This document shows, piece after piece, positions 24,468 through 32,051 of a stretch of DNA of 64,000 nucleotides. The first letter of the stretch is position 1, and every line of letters starts with the position of its first letter. The position numbers were made by a program, and so were the translations under genes. The DNA lies in contig NZ_CP018911.1 of the NCBI RefSeq assembly GCF_004000605.1, positions 620,001-684,000 of the forward strand, read 5' to 3'. The notes under the pieces were generated by a model. It saw only the letters and a list, made by a program, of their open reading frames with translations. It was not told where the DNA came from and did no database searches. This DNA comes from Glycocaulis alkaliphilus (GTDB lineage: Bacteria > Pseudomonadota > Alphaproteobacteria > Caulobacterales > Maricaulaceae).

Positions 24468-25929
24468 CAGGCCCTTGCCGGAAAGGCTGGACACGCTTCT
24501 CATCGGGGCGGGCATGTCCGGCATCGCCATGGGCTATCACCTGAAACGGCGCGGGCTGGATGATTTCCTGATCGCGGAGAAATCAGACGGTTTTGGCGGT
24601 GTCTGGCGCGATAACCGCTATCCCGGCGCTGGCTGCGATGTGCCAAGCCACCTCTATTCCTTCTCCTTCGCGCTCAATCCCTACTGGAGCCGCAAATACG
24701 CGCTGCAGGCCGAGATACTCGACTATTTTGAAGAGTGCGCCGAGCGCTTCGGTCTGGGCGATCATTTCCGGTCGGGATTGATCGTCCGTTCACTGACATT
24801 CAATGAGAGCGAAGGCCGCTGGCAGGTCCGCTTCGCCGATGGCAGCGAAACCAGCGCGCGCGTCGTCATTAGCGCGGTCGGTCAGCTCTCCGAACCCTTC
24901 ACGCCGCAGATTGCAGGCCTTTCCGGCTTTGCCGGTCCCGTCATGCACACGGCGCGCTGGGACAGCTCGGTAAAGCTTGATGGACAGCGCGTGGCGCTCA
25001 TCGGCAATGCCGCCAGCGCCATCCAGCTATTGCCGGAAGTGAGCGAGCGGGCGCGCGAACTGACCATCTTCCAGCGCACCCCCAACTGGATCATCGCCAA
25101 GCCGGATCGGGCGTTCACTTCTGTCGAGACATGGGCGTTTGCGCACATTCCCGGCTGGCAGAGGCTCTACCGGCTGGGAAGTTTCCTCATCCATGAGCTG
25201 CGCTATTCGGCGCTTGTCAGGGGATCGCTGGCCAGCCGTTTCACGCTCTGGTCGGCCAGACGCAAGATCGCCAAAGGCATCAAGGACCCGGATCTGCGCG
25301 CAAAGCTGACGCCGGACTACCCGCCCGGCTGCAAGCGCATCCTGCTCTCCAATGACTATTTCGCGGTGATGCAGAGGGAGAATGTCCACCTTGTCACCGG
25401 GGGCATCAAGCGGGTCCATGCGGACGGGGTGGAGACGGCCACTGGCGAGATCGTCCCCGCCGATACGCTGATCCTGGCAACGGGCTTTGTGACCACCGAA
25501 TTCCTGCCGACGCTGGAGGTGACGGGCGCAGAGGGCCGGTCCTTGCGCGATACCTGGGGCGCCTCGCCGCGTGCCTACAAGGGCGTGGCGGTGGCCGGTT
25601 TCCCCAACCTCTTCATGCTCTACGGGCCGAACACCAATCTGGGCCATAACTCCATCATCTTCATGGTGGAGCGGCAGGCCGAGTACATCGCCGACAAGGT
25701 GGGGCTGATCCTCGATGGCGGGTTGAAAACCCTCACCGTCCGGCCGGAGGCGGAAAGCCGCTACAATGCGGAGCTGCAAAAACGCCTCTCAAAGACGGTG
25801 TGGGCGGGCGACTGCCCCTCCTGGTACAAGACGGCTGACGGCGTGATCACCCAGAACTGGGAGGGCCTCGCCACCCGCTTTGCCCGCACGCTTGGCAGGC
25901 GCGATGATGCGGACTGGGAGGGGGTATAG
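24457..25929 (+). CDS. type I Baeyer-Villiger flavin monooxygenase
   Basis: NADPH- and FAD-dependent oxygenase converting ketones to esters or lactones. The 490-residue protein has two Rossmann sites (LIGAGMSGIAMG near the N-terminus and ALIGNAASAIQ mid-protein) and both type I BVMO fingerprints: FAGPVMHTARWD fits FxGxxxHxxxW, and GGVWRDNRYPGAGCD fits the second, upstream fingerprint GGxWxxxxYPGxxxD. The start overlaps the end of the acyl-CoA synthetase gene by 11 bases. As the last gene of the run before a repeat, it may open a cyclic or branched ketone whose product is then cleaved by the two hydrolases downstream on the opposite strand. That link is inference. Confidence 0.9.
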   Translation: MPSSRPLPERLDTLLIGAGMSGIAMGYHLKRRGLDDFLIAEKSDGFGGVWRDNRYPGAGCDVPSHLYSFSFALNPYWSRKYALQAEILDYFEECAERFGLGDHFRSGLIVRSLTFNESEGRWQVRFADGSETSARVVISAVGQLSEPFTPQIAGLSGFAGPVMHTARWDSSVKLDGQRVALIGNAASAIQLLPEVSERARELTIFQRTPNWIIAKPDRAFTSVETWAFAHIPGWQRLYRLGSFLIHELRYSALVRGSLASRFTLWSARRKIAKGIKDPDLRAKLTPDYPPGCKRILLSNDYFAVMQRENVHLVTGGIKRVHADGVETATGEIVPADTLILATGFVTTEFLPTLEVTGAEGRSLRDTWGASPRAYKGVAVAGFPNLFMLYGPNTNLGHNSIIFMVERQAEYIADKVGLILDGGLKTLTVRPEAESRYNAELQKRLSKTVWAGDCPSWYKTADGVITQNWEGLATRFARTLGRRDDADWEGV

Positions 25930-25949
25930 CTCACAGTCACCCTACCTTT

Positions 25950-26046
25950 CGTCATTCCGGGCGGAGCGCGTCAGCGCGCAGACCCGGAACCCAGCCTTTT
26001 CAATCACTGGGTTCCAGATAAGCGCTTCGCGCTTTCTGGAAAGACG
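25950..26046. repeat. REP-like palindromic repeat, family A copy 2
   Basis: Bounded by CGTCATTCCGGGCGG on the left and TCTGGAAAGACG on the right, with GCGCGTCAGCGCG, CCCGGAACCCAG and CTGGGTTCC inside. Same orientation as copy 1. It lies between the convergent monooxygenase and hydrolase genes, where it can act as a bidirectional terminator-like hairpin. Confidence 0.9.
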
Positions 26047-26072
26047 AAGGAAAGGCAGACAGGCTTGAGGCT

Positions 26073-26993
26073 TTAAGCCAGTTGCAGCTCCACCCAGACG
26101 CGTGCCCGGTCAATGGCCCAGTCGGCTTCCGGGATGAGGGGGGAGAATATCTGGAAGTCGTGCCACATGCCTTCCCAGATTTCGCAATCGACCGGCACGC
26201 CGGCGGCTTCCAGCTTTTCGGCCAGTCGCGTGGAATCGCTCAAGAGGATTTCGTCGGAGCCGACCTGAATGAGGGTTGGCGGAAGGCCATTCATCTCCGC
26301 AAAGAGGGGCGAGGCTTCCGGGTCGGTGCCGGGCCGTCCGCCCAGATAAAGCTCGCCGCCCGCGCCCAGATAGCCGGGGTTCAGCATGGGATCGCGCATC
26401 GCCTTGGCTGCCAGGCTCTCCCCGCTCATGGAGAGGTCGGTCCAGGGAGAGAGGAGGTAGAGCGCATCGGGAATGCGCTTGCCCGCATCGCGCAGGCGGA
26501 TCGTCGCTGACAATGCCAGCCCGCCACCGGCTGAATCGCCGCTGAGGATGACCGGCCCCTTTTCGGTTTCCATCACGGCCTCAATGGCGGCCACGGCATC
26601 CTCGATCGCGGCCGGGCAGGGGTGTTCGGGTGCCATGCGGTAATTGACCGAGACGGCATTGAGGCCAAACGCTTTCGCCATGCGGGCGACAAGAGCGCGG
26701 TGGCTGAGCGCGGAGCCGCGCGAATACCCGCCGCCATGCAGATAGATCAGCACGCCCTTGCGGGCGTTCTCAGGGGCAAAGGCGAGCGCATCGCAGCCGC
26801 CAACCTCCGTACGCGCCACTTCCACGCCCTTGGGCATGGGAAGCTGGCGGCCCGCCTTGTCCATGCGGGCTCTGGCGTGCTCGGCGCTGGTGGCGGGTGA
26901 CAGGCTGGAGCGGCCCGCCTTGCGGGCCATGCGGCGGCCCAGAAGCGATCGCAGGCGAAGGCCTTTTCGGGCCGGAATGGTCTCGATGGTCAT
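26073..26993 (-). CDS. alpha/beta hydrolase of the hormone-sensitive-lipase family
   Basis: Carboxylesterase of 306 residues. The HSL-family oxyanion motif YLHGGGYSRGS precedes the nucleophile elbow GDSAGGG (Ser). The acidic residue is in SPWTDLS or GSDEILLSDS, and the His in GMWHDFQIF. No signal peptide, so probably cytoplasmic. Its start overlaps the stop of the upstream lysophospholipase-like gene in the pattern ATGA (26990-26993), making a two-gene operon facing the Baeyer-Villiger monooxygenase. An ester-hydrolysing role after Baeyer-Villiger oxidation is plausible but not shown. Confidence 0.9.
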   Translation of the reverse strand: MTIETIPARKGLRLRSLLGRRMARKAGRSSLSPATSAEHARARMDKAGRQLPMPKGVEVARTEVGGCDALAFAPENARKGVLIYLHGGGYSRGSALSHRALVARMAKAFGLNAVSVNYRMAPEHPCPAAIEDAVAAIEAVMETEKGPVILSGDSAGGGLALSATIRLRDAGKRIPDALYLLSPWTDLSMSGESLAAKAMRDPMLNPGYLGAGGELYLGGRPGTDPEASPLFAEMNGLPPTLIQVGSDEILLSDSTRLAEKLEAAGVPVDCEIWEGMWHDFQIFSPLIPEADWAIDRARVWVELQLA

Positions 26994-27937
26994 GGCGTTT
27001 CGCGTCCTTCGGTGATGATGCGTTCCGCCCAGTCGGCAAAATCGCTCATGGCCTGCTCATAGCCTATATCGTTCAGGGTTTCGTGGCGCGCCTTGGGATC
27101 GTGGCGCATCGTCACGCGGGTGAAGCGGTTATTGTAGAGCCGTCCGGCGAGAATCTTCACCGCCTTGCCATTATTGGTCGCCGGGTCTGCGCCGCCGCCC
27201 GCCAGATGGATCGGCAGGTCGCGGGCCATGTTCTCCAGCCGCGCGCCATCCTCACCGCGTTCAAATCCATTGACGAAATCGCGCCACAGCAAGCGTGAGG
27301 CGGGCCAGCCGCACAACGGATCGGCGATATAGGCGTCGACCTCTTCGGGGATACGGGTAAGCCAGTCGCAATCGGTGCGCGCTTTCCTGACCCGCTTGCC
27401 CCAGGCCTCGAAGGTCAGCGCGTTCAGCCACAGGCTGGGCTCGGTCTGCTTACGCACAAAGCCTTCCAGCCAGAGCACGGCGCGCATCAGCCCGGCAAGG
27501 CTGCCGAGCGCCAGATTGGAATTCCATACCGCGACGCCAGCGAGATGGGCGTGCTCGTCCATGGCCTGGTTCATGGCAATCACCCCGCCCATGGAGTGGC
27601 CGAACACGATCACCGGCAGGCCGGGAAAACGTTGCTGCATATGTTCGCGCACGAAGCGGGCATCGCCCATCAGCCTGCTCCAGCCGTCTTTGAGCGCGTA
27701 GACGCGCGGCGGCGCATCCGGGGCGGTTGTCTGGCCGTGACCGCGATGATCGTGCGCGCTGACGTGAAAGCCGCGGCCTGAGAGATAGCGGGCAAAGCGC
27801 TCATAGCGCCCGCCATGCTCGGCAAGGCCGTGGTGGATGATCACAATGGCCTTGGCGGGAGCCTTGGCTTCCATCACTCGCAGCGCCAGACGCGCGCCGG
27901 TCGCACTCTCCACGAACTCCAGGCCAAACCCGCTCAT
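26990..27937 (-). CDS. lysophospholipase/monoacylglycerol lipase-like alpha/beta hydrolase
   Basis: A 315-residue serine hydrolase of the Hydrolase_4 group. Typical segments are HHGLAEHGGRYERFARYL (oxyanion HG), AHDHRGHG, the nucleophile elbow FGHSMGGV, and a late His in ARHETLND. The start at 27937 is preferred since AGGGG lies upstream and the conserved part begins there; a longer reading to 27985 adds a basic stretch without support. It is translationally coupled to the HSL-type hydrolase. It diverges from glpK with an 84-base gap, and a lipase next to glycerol kinase may reflect acylglycerol use. Confidence 0.88.
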   Translation of the reverse strand: MSGFGLEFVESATGARLALRVMEAKAPAKAIVIIHHGLAEHGGRYERFARYLSGRGFHVSAHDHRGHGQTTAPDAPPRVYALKDGWSRLMGDARFVREHMQQRFPGLPVIVFGHSMGGVIAMNQAMDEHAHLAGVAVWNSNLALGSLAGLMRAVLWLEGFVRKQTEPSLWLNALTFEAWGKRVRKARTDCDWLTRIPEEVDAYIADPLCGWPASRLLWRDFVNGFERGEDGARLENMARDLPIHLAGGGADPATNNGKAVKILAGRLYNNRFTRVTMRHDPKARHETLNDIGYEQAMSDFADWAERIITEGRETP

Positions 27938-28021
27938 CCACGTCCCCTTACGCTTTGCTTTGATGAGTTTAGCCTGCATTCTCACGCCGCTGCCACCATA
28001 TTGGCATCAGGGGGAGAAGCC

Positions 28022-29518
28022 ATGCTCAGCCGTTCGCGCAAAGCGCCCGCCATTCTGGCCATCGATCAGGGTACGACCTCCAGCCGTGCCATGGTGTTTG
28101 ACCTTCAAGGCCAGGTGGCCGCGCTGGCGCAGGAAGAGTTCAACCAGATCTATCCAAGGCCCGGCTGGGTCGAACACGACCCGGAAGTGATCTGGGCGAC
28201 GGTGCTCTCCACTGCGCGCAAGGCGATCAAGGCGGGTGAAGCCAAGGGCTATGAGATCACCTGCCTTGGCGTGACCAACCAGCGCGAGACGACTCTGGTC
28301 TGGGACCGCCAGACCGGCGAGCCGGTGCATAATGCGATTGTCTGGCAGGACCGGCGCACGGGCGAGGCCTGCGCGAAGCTGGAGGCCGACGGCGCGGCTG
28401 CGATGGTGGCAGGCAAGACCGGGCTGGTGCTGGACCCTTATTTTTCAGCCACCAAGATCGGCTGGATACTCGATAGCGTGCCGGGTGCCCGCAAGAAAGC
28501 TGAGGCCGGAAAGCTCGCCTTCGGTACGGTGGAGAGCTTCCTCATCTGGCGGCTGACAAAGGGCAAGCGCCATATCACCGACGCCACCAATGCCAGCCGG
28601 ACCAGCCTTTATGATCTTGAGGCTCAGGGCTGGGATAGCGAGCTCTTGCGCCTGTTCAACATTCCGCGCGCCATATTGCCGGAGGTGGTCGATTGCGCGG
28701 GCGATCTGGGCGTCGCCGACAAATCGGTGCTGGGCAAGGCGATACCGATTACGGGCTCTGCAGGCGATCAGCAGGCCGCCGCCATCGGTCAGGCCTGCCT
28801 GTCGCCGGGCGAGATGAAATCGACCTATGGCACCGGCGCCTTCATGATCCTCAACACGGGCGGGACGCGCGTGACCTCGCAGAACCGCCTGCTGGCGACA
28901 ACCGCCTGGCGGCTGGAGGGCAAGTCCGCCTTTGCGCTGGAGGGATCAGTTCTCTCAGCAGGCGCGACGATCCAGTGGCTGCGTGACGGGCTGGGCCTGA
29001 TCTCCAAGGCGTCTGAAGTGGAGGCGCTGGCGGCCAGCGCCGACCCGGACGCGCCGGTCTATCTCGTCCCTGCCTTTACCGGGCTTGGCGCGCCGCACTG
29101 GAAGCCGGAAGCACGCGGCCTCATCACCGGACTGACGCGCGGGGCAGGCCGGGCGGAGATTGCGCGCGCGGCGCTGGAATCCACCGCCTTCCAGACGCAC
29201 GACCTGCTGACCGCCATGCGCGCGGACGGGGCCCAGACGCTGACCCTGAAAGTGGATGGCGGGATGGTGGCCAACGCCGCCTTCCTGCAGCGGCTGGCGG
29301 ACATTTGCGATCTGGAGGTGGTGCGTCCTGTGAACACCGAAACCACCGCCTGGGGTGCAGCGTTTCTGGCCGGCCTGGGGGCTGGTCATTTTGCCTCCAT
29401 CACTGAGGCAGCCAGCCTGTGGAAGGCCGATCAGCGCTTTGCTCCGGCGGCTGATACGGGTTGGCGGACGCGCCATCTGGCGGGCTGGGCGGATGCGCTC
29501 CGGCGCACCACAATGTAA
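28022..29518 (+). CDS. glpK: glycerol kinase
   Basis: Phosphorylates glycerol to sn-glycerol-3-phosphate using ATP. The 498-residue FGGY kinase begins LAIDQGTTSSRAMVFD (phosphate loop) and has TNQRETTLVWDR, WQDRRTGE, GSAGDQQAAAIGQ, the YGTGAFMI loop and the C-terminal VDGGMVAN, all glycerol-kinase hallmarks. The start at 28022 follows GGGGAGAAGCC. No glpF or glpD is next to it in the window. A short AT-rich gap separates it from thrS. Confidence 0.95.
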   Translation: MLSRSRKAPAILAIDQGTTSSRAMVFDLQGQVAALAQEEFNQIYPRPGWVEHDPEVIWATVLSTARKAIKAGEAKGYEITCLGVTNQRETTLVWDRQTGEPVHNAIVWQDRRTGEACAKLEADGAAAMVAGKTGLVLDPYFSATKIGWILDSVPGARKKAEAGKLAFGTVESFLIWRLTKGKRHITDATNASRTSLYDLEAQGWDSELLRLFNIPRAILPEVVDCAGDLGVADKSVLGKAIPITGSAGDQQAAAIGQACLSPGEMKSTYGTGAFMILNTGGTRVTSQNRLLATTAWRLEGKSAFALEGSVLSAGATIQWLRDGLGLISKASEVEALAASADPDAPVYLVPAFTGLGAPHWKPEARGLITGLTRGAGRAEIARAALESTAFQTHDLLTAMRADGAQTLTLKVDGGMVANAAFLQRLADICDLEVVRPVNTETTAWGAAFLAGLGAGHFASITEAASLWKADQRFAPAADTGWRTRHLAGWADALRRTTM

Positions 29519-29614
29519 TAATATTACACTTACATGGAATCCGGTCATGGACTTGTGCAGCGCACGCGCTTAAATCCGGTCCCTTACCGTTCACCCTTTA
29601 CCGTCAAGAAGCCC

Positions 29615-31450
29615 ATGTCACAGCAAGACTTCCCCCTTGATACGAAGCGCCACACGGCGGCCCATTTGATGGCGGCTGCCGTGAAGGAAATCTGGCCCGA
29701 GGCCCGGTTCGGTGTGGGGCCTGCGACCGCGACCGGCTTCTACTATGACATCAACCTGCCCAACACCCTGACGCCCGAAGATCTCGCCACGATCGAGAAG
29801 CGCATGAAAGAGATGCGTAAAGAACGCATTACCATGGTGCGCGAGGAGCTGCCCATCGACAGCGCCATCGAATACATGCGCCGCGAGGGGCAGGACTTTA
29901 AAGTCGAGCTTCTCGAGCTTTTGCGCGACAAGGGCTCGACGGCGATTGCCAAGGAAACGGGCGATGAGAGCGTGGCCGGTGATGGCCTGGACTCCGTCAG
30001 CTTCTACAAGCTGGGTGATTTCGTCGATCTGTGCCGTGGCCCGCATGTCGATCATTCCGGGCAGGTCGGCCATTTCAAGCTGCGCTCAATCGCCGGTGCC
30101 TATTGGCGCGGCGATGCGAAGAACCCGCAGCTGCAGCGCATCCACGCGCTGTGCTTTGACACCAAGGAAGAGCTGGACGCGGAAATCCTGCGCCTTGAGG
30201 AGCAAGCCAAGCGCGATCACCGCAAGATCGGCAAGGAGCTGGGGCTTTTCACCATCGTGGAAGAGGTGGGCGCGGGCCTGCCGCTATGGCTGCCGGCGGG
30301 TAATGTGATCCGCGACGAGCTGGAGCATCTGGCCCGTCAGGAAGAGCGCGCCGCCGGATACCAGCGCGTGTCCACGCCGCACATCACCAAGGGCGAGCTC
30401 TATCACAAGTCCGGGCATTTGCCGTACTACGCGGAAGACATGTACGCGCCGATCATGATCGACGAGCAGGAGTATTACCTGCGCCCGATGAACTGCCCGC
30501 ACCACCACATGATCTACGCCCATGACCAGTGGAGCTATCGCGATCTGCCGGTGCGCCTGTCGGAATACGGACAGGTCTATCGCTACGAGGCCTCGGGCGG
30601 GCTGTCCGGCCTGATGCGCGTGCGCGGCTTCTGCCAGAACGATGCGCATATCTATTGCCGCGAGGATCAGGCCAAGGACGAATTCCTAGCCGTGATGCAT
30701 ATGCACGCGAAATACTATCGCATGTTCGGCATCGAGGATTTCTGGATGCGGCTTTCCCTGCCAGACTTCGATAATCTCGACAAATATGTCGACGACACGC
30801 AAGGCTGGATGAAGGCGCTGGGCATCCTCAAAGAGGCGATGGACGAGTCCGGTTATCCCTACAAGGAAGTCGATGGCGAAGCCGCCTTCTACGGCCCGAA
30901 AGTCGACTTCATGGCGAAGTCTGTGGTCGGGACGGAATACGCCATCTCCACCAACCAGCTCGACTTCATGGCCACCAAGCGCTTCGATCTGGAATACACG
31001 TCAGAAGACGGCTCCAAGCAGCCGGTGTATGTGATCCACCGCGCGCCGCTGGGTTCACATGAGCGCTTCGTCGCCTTCCTGATCGAGCACTATGCCGGCA
31101 AGTTCCCGGTCTGGCTGGCGCCCGTTCAGGCCGTGGTGATCCCGATTGCCGACCGGCATGAGGAGTACGCCAGAAAGGTGCAGCAGCGCCTGTTCAACGC
31201 GGAAACCAAATCCGTGCATTCCGGCATTCGCGCCGAGGCGGATCTGGCTGGCGAGCGCATGCAGAAGAAAATCCGCAACGCGCAGAACCGCAAGATTCCC
31301 TACATGCTGGTGGTCGGTGATGCTGAAGCCGAGGCCGGTACGGTGGCACTGCGCCACCGCGATCATGGCGATCTTGGAACGGTGAGCGTCGATGATGTGA
31401 TTGCCCGCATCACCAGAGAGATCAACACGCGTGAGGACCAGCCTGCCTGA
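29615..31450 (+). CDS. thrS: threonyl-tRNA synthetase lacking the N-terminal TGS domain
   Basis: Charges tRNA-Thr. About 611 residues. The protein starts almost directly at the editing domain (RHTAAHLMAAAVKEIWP); the TGS domain of roughly 60 residues that opens most bacterial enzymes is missing, and no start further upstream restores it. The editing-domain motif (DLCRGPHV), the zinc Cys in RPMNCPHHHM, motif 2 (YRYEASGGLSGLMRVRGFCQNDAHIYC, core RVRGFCQNDAH), and motif 3 PLGSHERF are present. The SGGLSGLM and FCQND wording differs from the form I expect in alphaproteobacteria (FTQDDAH), so acquisition from another lineage is possible. A repeat follows directly. Confidence 0.94.
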   Translation: MSQQDFPLDTKRHTAAHLMAAAVKEIWPEARFGVGPATATGFYYDINLPNTLTPEDLATIEKRMKEMRKERITMVREELPIDSAIEYMRREGQDFKVELLELLRDKGSTAIAKETGDESVAGDGLDSVSFYKLGDFVDLCRGPHVDHSGQVGHFKLRSIAGAYWRGDAKNPQLQRIHALCFDTKEELDAEILRLEEQAKRDHRKIGKELGLFTIVEEVGAGLPLWLPAGNVIRDELEHLARQEERAAGYQRVSTPHITKGELYHKSGHLPYYAEDMYAPIMIDEQEYYLRPMNCPHHHMIYAHDQWSYRDLPVRLSEYGQVYRYEASGGLSGLMRVRGFCQNDAHIYCREDQAKDEFLAVMHMHAKYYRMFGIEDFWMRLSLPDFDNLDKYVDDTQGWMKALGILKEAMDESGYPYKEVDGEAAFYGPKVDFMAKSVVGTEYAISTNQLDFMATKRFDLEYTSEDGSKQPVYVIHRAPLGSHERFVAFLIEHYAGKFPVWLAPVQAVVIPIADRHEEYARKVQQRLFNAETKSVHSGIRAEADLAGERMQKKIRNAQNRKIPYMLVVGDAEAEAGTVALRHRDHGDLGTVSVDDVIARITREINTREDQPA

Positions 31451-31459
31451 ACGGCTGAA

Positions 31460-31548
31460 CTCCCGGCCGGGCACAGCGAGAGCCGGGAGCTTGTGCAGAA
31501 CTGGCGGATAGAGGCCCCGGATAGCGCTGCGCGCTTCCGGGGTTTCAT
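31460..31548. repeat. intergenic palindromic repeat, family C copy 1
   Basis: CTCCCGGCCGGGC pairs with GCCGGGAG, then CTTGTGCAG, GAGGCCCCGGAT, GCGCTTCCGGGGTTTCAT. It lies at the end of thrS. Other copies: 42695-42786 and 52975-53060. The second half (GAGGCCCCGG ... CCGGGGTTTCAT) is the best-conserved part of the family. Confidence 0.85.
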
Positions 31549-31561
31549 GTTGTTGGGATCC

Positions 31562-31867
31562 TCACCTGACGCCCGGAAAGCTCGTCACATACTCCACGCG
31601 AATGTCGGGGAAGCTGGTGACGAACTGCACCTTGAAGTCGGGAAAGCTGTCGACAAACTGCCATCGCCCGCAGGCGTTCGGGAAGCTTGTCACCTGCTGT
31701 ACACGGATGTCTGGAAAGCTCCGGACGAGCTCGACCCTGATATCGGGAAAACTCGTGACCACCTGAACCCGGCCCTGCAAGGGTATGCCGTCGAAGGTGC
31801 AGTCCTCACCCACAGCAGGGCTGATGGCGAGCATGGCGGCGGCCAGTGGTGACACTGCAATCAGCAT
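31562..31867 (-). CDS. small secreted protein with tandem SFPD/SFPxxRV repeats
   Basis: A 101-residue product with a signal peptide (hydrophobic core LAAAMLAISPAVG) followed by a short cysteine segment and then about seven consecutive ten-residue units built on V-x-S-F-P-D-I-R-V-x: examples are VTSFPDIRVE, VRSFPDIRVQ, VDSFPDFKVQ and VTSFPGVR at the end, interrupted once by NACGRWQ. Two Cys remain in the mature part. Such alternating strand-turn units suggest a small beta-solenoid. The start at 31867 has AGGGAGGG seven bases upstream. I do not recognise a named family and can assign no function. It stands alone between two intergenic repeats, convergent with thrS. Confidence 0.8.
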   Translation of the reverse strand: MLIAVSPLAAAMLAISPAVGEDCTFDGIPLQGRVQVVTSFPDIRVELVRSFPDIRVQQVTSFPNACGRWQFVDSFPDFKVQFVTSFPDIRVEYVTSFPGVR

Positions 31868-31942
31868 GGGAAAGCCCTCCCTTGCGGGAGAGCCTTTCAA
31901 AGCGGGGATGAACGGGCAGTGAAGGGGGTTAATGCATGCCCT

Positions 31943-32043
31943 CGTGCTTCGAGACGCGCTTTGCGCTCCTCAGCATGAGGGCGTGGGTGCGCCTTTCCCT
32001 CATCCTGAGGGTGAGCGAAGCGAACGTCTCGAAGGACGAGGGA
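31943..32043. repeat. intergenic palindromic repeat, family B copy 2
   Basis: Begins CGTGCTTCGAGACG, then CTCAGCATGAGG, CCCTCATCCTGAGGG and GTCTCGAAGGACGAGGG, matching copy 1 at 14545-14650 in all landmarks. It lies just after the pntB stop codon. Confidence 0.88.
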
Positions 32044-32051
32044 AAGCACCC

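Noticed and set aside
31562-31867. SFPD repeats as a mere DNA repeat artefact
   Set aside because: The periodicity is clear at protein level with synonymous variation in the DNA, preceded by a signal peptide and a good ribosome-binding site, so coding is more likely.
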